Assembly: GCA_036960565.1 (NCBI GenBank) | Contig: JBALXQ010000002.1 | Span: 124,001 to 188,000, forward strand | Length of the DNA stretch: 64,000 nucleotides | Reading direction: 5' to 3' | DNA from: Bermanella sp036960565 | GTDB lineage: Bacteria; Pseudomonadota; Gammaproteobacteria; Pseudomonadales; Oceanobacteraceae | Shown: one piece after another, positions 44,019 through 52,769 of the stretch | Layout of the letters: each line of letters begins with the position of its first letter | Position numbering within the stretch: position 1 is the first letter of the stretch | Translations under genes and position numbers: made by a program | The notes under the pieces: model-generated | What the model saw: the letters and a program-made list of their open reading frames with translations, nothing else | The model's database searches: none | Told to the model about the DNA's origin: nothing

Positions 44019-46142
44019 TTATGGGTTGTTTTCGGCCTGAATCGCGGTAAGTGCAATAGTGTAGATAATATCCTCAACTAAAGCTCCACGAGATAGGTCG
44101 TTTACCGGCTTAGCCAAGCCTTGCAACATAGGGCCAATACTAACCACATTAGCACTTCTTTGTACTGCTTTGTAAGTAGTATTACCGGTATTTAGATCGG
44201 GGAAAATCACCACACTGGCCAAGCCCGCTACCTCACTATTGGGCGCTTTAGAGGCCGCAACAGACGCTGTGGTGGCCGCATCATATTGCAAAGGCCCATC
44301 AATGATCAGCTCCGGATTTTTATTTTTGGCCAATTGTGTGGCACTGCGCACTTTTTCTACATCACTGCCAGAACCAGATGATCCTGTGCTATAGCTGATC
44401 ATAGCCACTTTGGGCTCAATGCCAAAAGAGCGAGCACTGTGCGCACTTTGTAAGGCGATGTCGGCAAGTTCATTGGCATTGGGGTCAGGGTTCACCGCGC
44501 AGTCGCCGTATACCATAACCTGCTCTGGTAACAGCATGAAAAAGATAGAGGATACTAGTTTGGCGTTAGGGGCGGTTTTTATTAACTGTAGAGCTGGACG
44601 AATGGTATTAGCGGTAGTGTGTACTGCGCCACTTACTAGACCGTCTACTTCATCTAAAGCCAGCATCATAGTGCCCATAACCACCGTGTCTTCTAGTTGT
44701 GCTTCAGCCATGGGGGCACTTAGGTTCTTGTGCTTCCTCAGTTCTACCATGGGCTCTATATACTGACTTCGAACCACGTTTGGATCGAGTATTTGCAAGC
44801 CCTGTGGAAGTTGAACACCTAGGCTGGAAGCTATTTGAGCAATGCGTTGTGGGTCCCCCAATAGGATGCATTGAGCAATGCCTCGCTGTTGGCAGATCGC
44901 TGCGGCTTGTATGGTTCTTGGTTCTTCTCCTTCAGGAAGGACTACGCGCTTATTGGCTGCTTGAGCCCGTTGAACTAATTGGTAGCGAAAAGCCGCCGGA
45001 CTAAGCCGGGTGATATGATCTACTTTTAGACGCTCTAATAGGTAGCTGGCATCAAGATGTTGGGCCACATGCCCCATGATAGATTCAACCCGCTCAAGGT
45101 CATCAGGCAGCACCGCATCATCCATGTTGGATAATTGTGAGGCGGTTTGAAAGGTGTCAGTTTGCACGGTTAAAATCGGAAGGTTTTGCAAAGATGGCGT
45201 GAGAAGATTCATCACACGAGGGTCCGGTTGCAGGCTACCTGTTAATAATAAGCCGGCTAAAGGCACGCCATTATTGGCCGCCATGGCGCTGGCTAATAAA
45301 ATATCTTCTCTGTCTCCCGGGGTGACAATTAACGCGCCTGGCTGCAGGGTGCTAATCATGTTGGGTACAGTTCGGGCGCAAAGGCTAATACTTCTAACGC
45401 GGTTATGAAGCTGCTTTGGTGCGTGCAAATATTCAGCCTGCAAATAGTTAGCGATATCCTCAATACGAGGCGCTACTAGGCTAGGATCCCAGGGGATCAT
45501 GCCGAGAATTTTAAAGTCTTCGTTTTTCAGTTGTGCCAGATTTTCCATAGCCAATTGAGTGCTGGTTGCATTGGCATTGATCAACCCTTGATCCTTAAGA
45601 GGAATCGCTGGGTTATTTGGTGCATTCACCTTATTGATAATAATGCCTAATAGATTGCTGTTTTTGTGACCACCATATAAACCTTTTGCCATGGAAATGT
45701 GTTCTTTCAATTCGCTGGCGGTGCGACCAAAAGGGGCCGTCACTAGGATGACTTCAGCATCCAGTGTTTTGGCCATCTCTACATTTAATTTAACGGTATA
45801 GGGTTCGTTCCGGTCGGGGGCAATGCCTTCAATGATGACTACATCTGCACCTTTGGCCACCTGGTGATGCATGGCCACTACGTCTTCCAATAATCGATCC
45901 TGTTTACCCGAACCCACCATATTTTGCGCTTGTTTTAGGCTAATAGGGTTGGGAGGTTCAATACCAGTGGCATGACTGATCATTTCAATGGAGCGATGAC
46001 GATTATTTTCTTTGAAATGAGCAATGGGCTTACAGATAGCGACCTTTAAGCCCTGTTGGTCTAGGGCCCGAATAAGCCCCAGAGTAATAGAAGTAAGACC
46101 CGTTTTAAGTTCAGTAGGGGCGATAAAAAAAGTATGTTGCAT
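44019..46142 (-). CDS. pta: Phosphate acetyltransferase, long form
   Basis: Converts acetyl-CoA and phosphate into acetyl phosphate and CoA. The 707-residue protein has the N-terminal P-loop-type AAA/DethioBiotin-like domain (FFIAPTELKTGLTSITLGLI), a DRTGG-type central domain, and the C-terminal PTA_PTB domain from about 385 (RYQLVQRAQAANKRVVLPEG, GDCAVNPDPN, YSTGSSGSG). E. coli Pta has 714 residues. It follows ackA by 16 bases, so the two make the usual acetate operon, in ackA-pta order. It ends before the terminator at 43931. Confidence 0.95.
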   Translation of the reverse strand: MQHTFFIAPTELKTGLTSITLGLIRALDQQGLKVAICKPIAHFKENNRHRSIEMISHATGIEPPNPISLKQAQNMVGSGKQDRLLEDVVAMHHQVAKGADVVIIEGIAPDRNEPYTVKLNVEMAKTLDAEVILVTAPFGRTASELKEHISMAKGLYGGHKNSNLLGIIINKVNAPNNPAIPLKDQGLINANATSTQLAMENLAQLKNEDFKILGMIPWDPSLVAPRIEDIANYLQAEYLHAPKQLHNRVRSISLCARTVPNMISTLQPGALIVTPGDREDILLASAMAANNGVPLAGLLLTGSLQPDPRVMNLLTPSLQNLPILTVQTDTFQTASQLSNMDDAVLPDDLERVESIMGHVAQHLDASYLLERLKVDHITRLSPAAFRYQLVQRAQAANKRVVLPEGEEPRTIQAAAICQQRGIAQCILLGDPQRIAQIASSLGVQLPQGLQILDPNVVRSQYIEPMVELRKHKNLSAPMAEAQLEDTVVMGTMMLALDEVDGLVSGAVHTTANTIRPALQLIKTAPNAKLVSSIFFMLLPEQVMVYGDCAVNPDPNANELADIALQSAHSARSFGIEPKVAMISYSTGSSGSGSDVEKVRSATQLAKNKNPELIIDGPLQYDAATTASVAASKAPNSEVAGLASVVIFPDLNTGNTTYKAVQRSANVVSIGPMLQGLAKPVNDLSRGALVEDIIYTIALTAIQAENNP

Positions 46143-46158
46143 GAAAAATTCCTACTGA

Positions 46159-47361
46159 TTATAGATTGGTGCAAACAAGGTTGTGAGTGTCCATGGCGAT
46201 CATTAACTCTTCATCGGTGGCAACCACCAGCGCCAGGGTACTGCTATCTGAACTGATACGACCTTGTTTGTCGCCGTTTTGTTTGTTGAGCTCGCCATCT
46301 AATTTAAAACCAAAAATCGCTAAGTGTTCAAGAATTAAACTGCGAGTGAGTCTGTCGTTTTCACCTATTCCCCCGGTAAATACCAGCGCATCAATTTTTG
46401 GTAAGGATACCGCTAATGCCCCTAAATAGCGGGCTACTTTAAAAGCAAAAATTTCAATCGCTAAATTGGCGCGTCGATCGCCTTTTTCTGCTGACTGCTG
46501 AATTTCTCGCATATCATTGCTAATCCCCGATATCCCCAGCAAGCCACTTTTTTTATTAAGCAGACCCATTACGTCGCTCAAACTAATGTCCAAACGTTGG
46601 CATAAAAAATCCATTAGACCAGGATCAACATCTCCGCTGCGTGTTCCCATGACTAAACCCTCTAATGGTGTCAGGCCCATGGATGTATCAACGCTTTGCC
46701 CATTTTTCACCGCACATGCACTGCATCCATTGCCCAGATGCGCTACTAGCAGATTGCAATCGCTGTTTGATTTGTTCATCAACTCAGCCGCTTTTTGGCT
46801 GACATAGCGATAGCTTGTGCCATGAAAGCCATAACGGCGAACTCCGTGTTGTTCATAAAGTTCATACGGTAAACCGTATAGAAAAGCGGTTTCTGGAAGC
46901 GTCTGATGAAAGGCGGTATCAAATACTGCCACCTGGGGGAGTTCAGGCAGTAGCTGGCTTATGGCGTTAATACCTAATAAATTAACTGGGTTATGAAGAG
47001 GGGCAAGATGATGGAGCTTTTCAAGCTCTTTGATATTTTGGTTATTTAATAGCAAGGACTCGCTGTAGGCCTCTCCACCGTGAACCACTCTGTGGCCAAC
47101 ACCGCTGAGACTATCCAGTAGGTTCTGTTCAAGCAATATAGCGATAACACTTTTAATCGCCCCTTGATGATCCTGACTTTTGGGGGTGACTTGAGTTTTG
47201 GCTTGTTGTTTAAATGTTTGAAATTGGATGCTCGCTAACGAACTGCCTAGGCGCTCGGCAAGTCCGTGAATCAATACTTGGGCGGATTGTGGGTGAATAA
47301 CCGCAAATTTAAGGGAGGAGCTGCCACAGTTTAGAACCAGGATGTTTTTTTGATTCGTCAT
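46159..47361 (-). CDS. ackA: Acetate kinase
   Basis: Makes acetate and ATP from acetyl phosphate, or the reverse. 400 residues with the first family signature LVLNCGSSSLKF near the N-terminus, VGHRVVHGGE, VFDTAFHQT and FHGTSYRYV in the middle and FTGGIGEND near the end, all part of the ASKHA fold active site. It is the first gene of the ackA-pta operon, which lets the cell excrete or take up acetate and sets acetyl phosphate levels; acetyl phosphate can phosphorylate the many response regulators nearby, a general point. Confidence 0.96.
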   Translation of the reverse strand: MTNQKNILVLNCGSSSLKFAVIHPQSAQVLIHGLAERLGSSLASIQFQTFKQQAKTQVTPKSQDHQGAIKSVIAILLEQNLLDSLSGVGHRVVHGGEAYSESLLLNNQNIKELEKLHHLAPLHNPVNLLGINAISQLLPELPQVAVFDTAFHQTLPETAFLYGLPYELYEQHGVRRYGFHGTSYRYVSQKAAELMNKSNSDCNLLVAHLGNGCSACAVKNGQSVDTSMGLTPLEGLVMGTRSGDVDPGLMDFLCQRLDISLSDVMGLLNKKSGLLGISGISNDMREIQQSAEKGDRRANLAIEIFAFKVARYLGALAVSLPKIDALVFTGGIGENDRLTRSLILEHLAIFGFKLDGELNKQNGDKQGRISSDSSTLALVVATDEELMIAMDTHNLVCTNL

Positions 47362-47408
47362 TAGATTTTAATACTTCTTAATGCGGGCAAAGCCTATTTT
47401 TCAACATT

Positions 47409-47747
47409 TTATGTATGCAAAGGGGCCCGCACAGACTCTGGCAGGGTTTTCTCAATGGATTTTAAAATGGAAATAGCTTCGCGATAGGGTTGTTTGTCGG
47501 GACGTTCTAAAATGAAACGAACCTGACTCTGATATTGGGGGCCACAGCGTTCACAGTGCTCCACCCGTGCTTTAACTTCTCTTAAACTATGCAGTCCTGC
47601 AGATATATTAAGGTGAATCAATTGCCCAGCTTTTAATTTTTTGGAGCTGTTAAATACTAAGCTATAGCGGTTAAACTTTATGAGCTGAGCAGGAATGGCA
47701 TTTTTGAAACGACTAAACCAACCCAAAATATTGATGCTTAAATCCAT
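47409..47747 (-). CDS. Small PilZ-like protein, uncertain
   Basis: From the ATG at 47747, which has a strong GGAGG seven bases upstream, the protein has 112 residues. A beta-rich central part (AQLIKFNRYSLVFNSSKKLK, LIHLNISAGL, VKARVEHCER, QSQVRFIL) resembles a PilZ fold, which binds c-di-GMP, but the usual RxxxR and D/NxSxxG motifs are not intact. Two cysteines (CERC) sit in a turn. The frame upstream runs to a GTG at 47777. It lies 47 bases downstream of nothing it clearly belongs to and upstream of ackA. Assignment is tentative. Confidence 0.5.
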   Translation of the reverse strand: MDLSINILGWFSRFKNAIPAQLIKFNRYSLVFNSSKKLKAGQLIHLNISAGLHSLREVKARVEHCERCGPQYQSQVRFILERPDKQPYREAISILKSIEKTLPESVRAPLHT

Positions 47748-47942
47748 TATATCGCCTCCTTTATTATTTTTGATCACGTTAATCAGTTTAGCTCAGTTAG
47801 ATAAAGATATTATTATGCACGACTTTATTTGACATTATGCGCTGATTTCCAGTCCGAAATAAAAATTAGTGCACAATTTTTTGCTACAAATCACCTGAAT
47901 AAGGAATATAGCTTATCTAGCTTCTGGTTTTGCTATGTATTC

Positions 47943-48281
47943 TCAAGCACCCACGCCCTTAACCTTGTGCCCTAGCTCTTGTAAATATTTCACACTTTGC
48001 TCGGTTAAATCCCCTTGTAGCTCAATGACCCAGTTTTTTACCGCTCCACCACAACCAAAGCGCTTTTTTAGTTTTTTACATAGATCACTGACGCTTTTTT
48101 TATCAGCCTCAAAACCGGTAATGGTCGTGACAATTTTACCGCCACGGCCTTTCTTCTCTTTTTGAACTCTTAATACGCCATCACTTTCTGGAGCCTGGCT
48201 TTGCTTACAGGTACAGTCCTCTATGGCATTTCGACATTGAGGACAAATCCGGCCATCTTCGGTGGAATATACCAATGACAT
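47943..48281 (-). CDS. yciH: SUI1/YciH-family translation factor
   Basis: From the ATG at 48281 (GGAGAG four bases upstream) the protein has 112 residues. It contains the SUI1 (eIF1-like) fold with KGRGGKIVTTITGF, LKKRFGCGGAVK and WVIELQGDLTE, as in E. coli YciH (108 residues), which affects start-codon fidelity at the ribosome. Unlike E. coli YciH as I recall it, the N-terminus has a CPQC and a CTC pair (CPQCRNAIEDCTC), a possible zinc knuckle. The frame upstream to 48317 adds 12 residues but lacks a good site. It is divergent from the GGDEF gene at 48783 across a long intergenic region. Confidence 0.9.
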   Translation of the reverse strand: MSLVYSTEDGRICPQCRNAIEDCTCKQSQAPESDGVLRVQKEKKGRGGKIVTTITGFEADKKSVSDLCKKLKKRFGCGGAVKNWVIELQGDLTEQSVKYLQELGHKVKGVGA

Positions 48282-48782
48282 TTTACTCTCCCAATTTAGT
48301 TGAGACGTTAGACCCAAATTAATTACTGATGAACTTCAACTTAATGAATGTATGTTTCGATTTATTATGTGTTTTGTAAAAGTCTCTATATTTATTTGTA
48401 CAAAAAATAGTCTCATTGTGATTGAAACACGTTTAACGCTCGCAAATGAGAGCTGTGTCACGAAAAAATTGTGTACTGCTATGGACAGATAAAATGACCA
48501 CCAAAGATTGATTCCACAAAATAAATTTTAAACTATTTTTATATTGTAAAGATACTTTGCTTTGGGGGTAAGGGCCCCTAAGTATCTTATTTGCTTAGAT
48601 TTTTTTATTATTAGAGGTAAAGAAATGTATCGACAACTTTTTTTTTTAGGTAAGGTGCCGAGCATAAATCAAACAAAAACAATACTTTGGTCTGATGTGT
48701 TTTTGCACAGGGAAAAGTTGTTTGAAATTCAACCTGAGTAATTACTGTTCAGTTTGGGTTTTAACAGGGAGCGAAAGGTCGG
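48282..48782. other. Long intergenic region with a stable hairpin
   Basis: About 500 bases without a gene between yciH and a GGDEF gene. It is AT-rich apart from the GC-rich hairpin at 48550-48587, which is followed by a T-rich stretch (TATTTGCTTAGATTTTTTT). The rest must hold two promoters. A small RNA or leader is possible but not shown. Confidence 0.5.
48550..48587 (+). ncRNA. Candidate structured leader or small-RNA hairpin
   Basis: AGATACTT (48550-48557) pairs with AAGTATCT (48580-48587), and inside it GGGGG (48564-48568) can pair with CCCC (48575-48578). A T-rich stretch follows. It could be the terminator of a small RNA starting upstream, or part of the leader of the GGDEF gene. The strand is uncertain. 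Confidence 0.3.
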
Positions 48783-49673
48783 ATGAAGGCTGATTTCATC
48801 ATAAATATTCAAATGTCAGATTTTGACCTACAAGAACAGTTGCAGCAGTGGATTACTGGTTGCGACAGCTTGGCTATTACCTTGAGAGTGCAAGATGCTC
48901 AGATGCATTACTGGGACTGGAATCAGTTTGCTGGATATATTCAAGGTACTAAGGCCTTACCCAAGGGCTTAATTGTATTCTCTGATCGAGTTGATGATAA
49001 AAGAGAGCGCCAAGTCTTATTAAGTGGTGCGTTGGATTACGTTTGTGAACCCTACAATTTCGAAAATGTTTTTTTGCGATTATCTCAACATGTTCAGCGT
49101 GTACGTTACCAAGCACAGTTGGAAAATCTTAGCGTTACCGATCCCCTTACTGAATTATTTAATCGTCGAAAATTCAATCAAGATTTAGATAAGTGCCGCC
49201 GCCAGAATCTCCGTCAAGGGTGTACCAGTTCGCTATTGCTCATAGATGTTGACCATTTTAAAATTTTTAATGACAGTTATGGTCATGTGGCAGGAGACCA
49301 ATGCCTCTACCAACTAGCGCAGGTTCTTAAACGCGAAGCTGTACGGCCTCATGATGTTGCTGCTCGCATCGGTGGCGAAGAATTTGCCATTATTCTTCCT
49401 CAAACCCATAGAGAAGGTGCATTGCATGTGGCCAAGCGTGTACTTGAAGGAGTACAGGCATTGAACATTTCCAATGAGCAAACCAGCTTGGGTTTTGTTA
49501 GCATTAGTGTGGGTTTAGCCAGCGTTATGGGTGAAACGGACATTATTGAGTGGCAAAAAGAGGCTGATGATGCACTCTATTTGGCTAAAAAAACTGGCCG
49601 AAATAAAGTAGTAGAAGCGTCAGGAAGGTCTTTAAAATTAAAAGAAAAAATTCAGGACGCAGAGCCAGCCTAA
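48783..49673 (+). CDS. Diguanylate cyclase with pseudo-receiver N-terminus
   Basis: 296 residues. The C-terminal GGDEF domain has GGEEF at 197-201 and RxxD site RPHD at 188-191, so it should make c-di-GMP with product inhibition. The N-terminal ~110 residues end like a receiver (ALDYVCEPYNFENVFLRL), but the phospho-acceptor Asp is not recognisable (GLIVFSDRVDD) and KP is replaced by EP, so it is probably a pseudo-receiver tuned by binding or dimerisation. A short coiled linker joins the two. The 15-residue tail is charged. Confidence 0.88.
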   Translation: MKADFIINIQMSDFDLQEQLQQWITGCDSLAITLRVQDAQMHYWDWNQFAGYIQGTKALPKGLIVFSDRVDDKRERQVLLSGALDYVCEPYNFENVFLRLSQHVQRVRYQAQLENLSVTDPLTELFNRRKFNQDLDKCRRQNLRQGCTSSLLLIDVDHFKIFNDSYGHVAGDQCLYQLAQVLKREAVRPHDVAARIGGEEFAIILPQTHREGALHVAKRVLEGVQALNISNEQTSLGFVSISVGLASVMGETDIIEWQKEADDALYLAKKTGRNKVVEASGRSLKLKEKIQDAEPA

Positions 49674-49679
49674 TTCAGG

Positions 49680-50009
49680 TTATTTTTTAGGAAAGACCAT
49701 TTTTGATTTCTCTAATAAGGGCGTGAGTTGGTTTTTTGTGCGAATCCTGAGCGCTTCCCTTACCAATAAAGCCGATAGATCTGCCAAGCCGCTATCCATA
49801 TCCGATACCGAACTGGCAATGATTTCGTAATCGTAATGATGGTCTTGCACGGAGATTTTGGTTAACTCTGTCAGCTCTTGTTGTAGCAGCCGAATCACGT
49901 TAAAGCATTGATTTTTCACCGTGATGTTTGGCGATTCCCAGTATAAGTCCTCAAGAATTTCCAGTAGCTCTGTAATAAACACAGAGGCCTTAGCAATGCT
50001 AATGGCCAT
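49680..50009 (-). CDS. Hypothetical helical protein
   Basis: 109 residues, mainly helical (ITELLEILEDLYWE, CFNVIRLLQQELTEL, LADLSALLVREALRI), no signal peptide and no domain that I recognise. It is convergent with the GGDEF gene, seven bases apart, and divergent from the secreted protein gene at 50145. It could be a small adaptor; nothing more can be said. Confidence 0.6.
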   Translation of the reverse strand: MAISIAKASVFITELLEILEDLYWESPNITVKNQCFNVIRLLQQELTELTKISVQDHHYDYEIIASSVSDMDSGLADLSALLVREALRIRTKNQLTPLLEKSKMVFPKK

Positions 50010-50144
50010 AGCATCTCACCCTTTCAATTATAGTCATGTCTTAAGTGTAGTCGCTTTGCTCTATTTGGTAGCTTGGTTAAGCAAGGTTTAATTAGCTGCT
50101 AGGCTTAATAGATCTGGATTTAAAGTCAATTCAAGGTAGTCCAA

Positions 50145-50765
50145 ATGTCACGCTTTTCACTTTGCTTGCTTGCCTGTCTGCTGGTAGTCACTCCATATGG
50201 GCATGCTCAGGCACCTAAAGCCCCCAGTGAGCAAGATATCCATCAAATTTTTAATAACGAGTTTGGCCAGAAGCTACTTTTTTTTAAGCCTTATGATTTT
50301 CCAGTAGAAGTAGAGCGCATCCATAAAGCCTTGGTGGGCAATTTGGATAAGTGGGTTAAGTTGGGTTTGATTACTAAAAAGAAGTCTCGATTTTTAGCTG
50401 AGAAGGTGATGTATGGAGAGCCCCGGCAGGTGAGCGTTGGCGGCTTTGAATACAGTCTTAATCAGGAAAATATGTGGGTGAGTAATCAGGGTTTTTTTTA
50501 TGGGCGTCCAAATTTGAAAGAAGTATTTAACGTCAGTCAGGTGAGTGCTCAAGGGGAGGATTATGTTTGTGAGGTGTATTTATCCTGGTTCGCCGTGGAT
50601 ATTCCTGATTGGCTAGAGAAAGTGAATTTAAAGGACAGAAAACTGCGCACGCTTAAGCGCGCAAAAGAGAGTGAGCGCCGTCCCTTTGAAAAGCATATTT
50701 ACTTCATTTTTAAGGGACAGCGTTGGCATTTATGGACGGAGAAAAGCGGGGAGGGCCTCTTTTAG
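50145..50765 (+). CDS. Secreted hypothetical protein
   Basis: 206 residues starting with signal peptide MSRFSLCLLACLLVVTPYGH ending near AQA. The mature part is mixed alpha/beta with KIWVKLGLITKKKSRF-like helix (residues around 63-80), GGFEYSLNQENMWVSN and KHIYFIFKGQRWHLWTEKSG near the end. No transmembrane segment after the signal and only one cysteine in the mature part. The ATG has AAGG upstream. Probably periplasmic. I do not recognise the family. Confidence 0.65.
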   Translation: MSRFSLCLLACLLVVTPYGHAQAPKAPSEQDIHQIFNNEFGQKLLFFKPYDFPVEVERIHKALVGNLDKWVKLGLITKKKSRFLAEKVMYGEPRQVSVGGFEYSLNQENMWVSNQGFFYGRPNLKEVFNVSQVSAQGEDYVCEVYLSWFAVDIPDWLEKVNLKDRKLRTLKRAKESERRPFEKHIYFIFKGQRWHLWTEKSGEGLF

Positions 50766-50802
50766 CGTGTCTATCTCATTGCCGTATTCAAACAAAATTA
50801 AG

Positions 50803-52131
50803 TTAAGCACCAATAAGTGACTGTCCGCATACTCTCAACACCTGCCCCGTTAGCCCTTGGCTATTAGGTTGTGCAAAAAGTGCAACCCCTTCAGCTACAT
50901 CTTGTGGTTGTCCGCCTTGTGACAGTGAATTCATTCTGCGCCCCATTTCACGGGTTACAAACGGAATTTGGTCGGTCATTTGGGTTTCAATAAAGCCTGG
51001 AGCAATGGCGTTAATGGTTTTTCCGGTATGTTGCCATAGGCTGGCCTGGTGCCGAACGTATCCGGCAATACCGGATTTGGATGCAGCATAATTGGTTTGA
51101 CCCACATTCCCCGCTATGCCACTGATGGAGCTAATGCAAATAACTCTGGCCTCTTGGCTAAGTAGATTTTGCTGCTCCAATAGTTGTGTCACCTGGATGG
51201 GGGCATTTAAATTAATGTTCAGGGTCATTTTCCAAAAGTGGTCGGGCATGCGAGCCAGGGTTTTATCGCGGGTTACGCCTGCGTTGTGAACCAGGATGTC
51301 CAGTGTTTTGCCCTTTAATGCCTCTTTAATATCCTGACAAACATGGTCACTGGTGATGTCAGTGGCAAGGCTGATGCCGTTTAGCTTGGCCATGGTGGCT
51401 TCTAAGGCCTCTTTTGCAGGAAGAACATCAAGACCTATCACTGTGGCTCCGTCACGAGTGAGGGTGCTGGCAATAGCTGCCCCAATGCCTTGGGCTGCAC
51501 CTGTCACTAGGGCTATTTTACCAGCCAGTGGCTTTTGCCAATTGAACGGAGCTACCTCGTTTTCATTGCTTTTAACATACAGTGGTTGGCCACTTATATA
51601 GCTGGCTTTGTGGCTTAATAAAAAATTTAAGGGGGTCGCTAGGGTGTGGTTGACTCGACCCTCCACATAAACAAGGTTAACAGTGACGCCTTTACGGCCC
51701 ATTTCTTTAGCGTAAGAGCGAGTGAAGCCATTAAGGGCCTCCATTACACTGGCTTGCTCCATTCCGCTCCAATAGGAGGGCGCTTTGGCTAAAATAACAA
51801 TTCGTCCAGAGACCGGTAATTGAGCTGTGTTTTGGCTAAAAAAGGTTTTTAGTGTTTCAAGTTGTTCAATGGTTTCAAATTCAGAGGCATCCATTAGCAG
51901 AGCGTCATAAGACGAACGGTCTTCTTCAGCAAATACTTGGCTTTTAATTTCGGCGTCTTTTAATACCTGCAGAAGTGCCTGACTGGCTTCGTGGGCCAAT
52001 AACACTTCACCTTTTACCCAAGGTGTTTCTCCTTGATAGCGTTGCAATGTTAGCGGTGTTTTTACCCCCACAGCATTCATGAGGGTCTGACCCATTTTGG
52101 AATAAAACAGATTTTCTATCATCTTGCTCAT
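50803..52131 (-). CDS. Long FabG-like 3-oxoacyl-ACP reductase
   Basis: 442 residues. The C-terminal half (from about 205) is a classical short-chain dehydrogenase with the cofactor loop LVTGAAQGIGAAIA, NAG in VHNAGVTRD, the catalytic serines in ICISSISG and Y348/K352 in NYAASKSG, as in FabG, which reduces 3-oxoacyl-ACP or 3-oxoacyl-CoA with NADPH. The N-terminal ~200 residues form a second, degenerate Rossmann domain without a cofactor loop; this is the architecture of high-molecular-weight FabG (FabG4 type), known from mycobacteria and some proteobacteria. It probably serves fatty acid or polyester metabolism. The start has AGGA upstream. Confidence 0.9.
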   Translation of the reverse strand: MSKMIENLFYSKMGQTLMNAVGVKTPLTLQRYQGETPWVKGEVLLAHEASQALLQVLKDAEIKSQVFAEEDRSSYDALLMDASEFETIEQLETLKTFFSQNTAQLPVSGRIVILAKAPSYWSGMEQASVMEALNGFTRSYAKEMGRKGVTVNLVYVEGRVNHTLATPLNFLLSHKASYISGQPLYVKSNENEVAPFNWQKPLAGKIALVTGAAQGIGAAIASTLTRDGATVIGLDVLPAKEALEATMAKLNGISLATDITSDHVCQDIKEALKGKTLDILVHNAGVTRDKTLARMPDHFWKMTLNINLNAPIQVTQLLEQQNLLSQEARVICISSISGIAGNVGQTNYAASKSGIAGYVRHQASLWQHTGKTINAIAPGFIETQMTDQIPFVTREMGRRMNSLSQGGQPQDVAEGVALFAQPNSQGLTGQVLRVCGQSLIGA

Positions 52132-52221
52132 GGGAATCCTAAGGTGGCTATATTAATTGTGGTGCTTATTTGGATGATTCAGTCAGGGCAAAGGCCCGTC
52201 AATCAGAGCTAGCCGTGAGGG

Positions 52222-52623
52222 CTAGATTAAATAGCCCCAGCTGTAAGACAAATTAATTAGGCTTAACGCGACGATGGTGATCCAGGTTATAAGCGTTCCC
52301 CAGTAGCGGCCTGTATGGGTTTCTCCCTTTCCGGCCTTAAATCCCCACGCGTGCGCGACTCTGGAGAGTAGCAAGCTGAGTCCACAGGCATGTAACAAAA
52401 TAAAATTAGCCCCATTGAGTTCGGCTAGCACCAGTAAAATAAGGCCAATGGGAATGTATTCACTAGCGTTGGCGTGGTTGCGCCCTGCAATAAGCAAGCT
52501 GTCATGCTCGTGGCCCAGGCCTGACTTATGTTTAATGCGCTGCTTAACGACCGAATAGGCAAGGTGAATCATGAGCAGAGCCAATAATGAGGCGTAAAAT
52601 CCACTAATGGGCAAAAATGGCAT
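52222..52623 (-). CDS. MAPEG family membrane protein
   Basis: 133 residues with four membrane helices and the MAPEG signature: RNHANASEYIPIGLILL followed by LSRVAHAWGF. Bacterial MAPEG proteins resemble microsomal glutathione transferase and E. coli YecN, and may conjugate glutathione to lipophilic or peroxide substrates. Located on the same strand as the long FabG gene, downstream direction, with a 90-base gap; co-transcription is possible. Length and topology are typical. Confidence 0.88.
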   Translation of the reverse strand: MPFLPISGFYASLLALLMIHLAYSVVKQRIKHKSGLGHEHDSLLIAGRNHANASEYIPIGLILLVLAELNGANFILLHACGLSLLLSRVAHAWGFKAGKGETHTGRYWGTLITWITIVALSLINLSYSWGYLI

Positions 52624-52769
52624 AGAACCTACTTAAGCTTGTATTTGTTTTGCGAACCCTAAAACCTAGCCGCCTCTGTGTCAATGGTGCAAATATAGGC
52701 GCATCTATGGCTATGCTATAGGCATTTGGCTATACCTAAAGGATAGATGATTAAATAGCGATTTTTTTT

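Noticed and set aside
44410..44766. Plus-strand open frame within pta
   Set aside because: Antisense to conserved pta coding sequence, with no ribosome-binding site or family match.
48700..48780. Possible c-di-GMP-I riboswitch before the GGDEF gene
   Set aside because: GCACAGGGAAA with a nearby GTTG/CAAC hairpin recalls the GEMM motif, but the second conserved block (ACGCAAAGC) and the receptor helix are missing.
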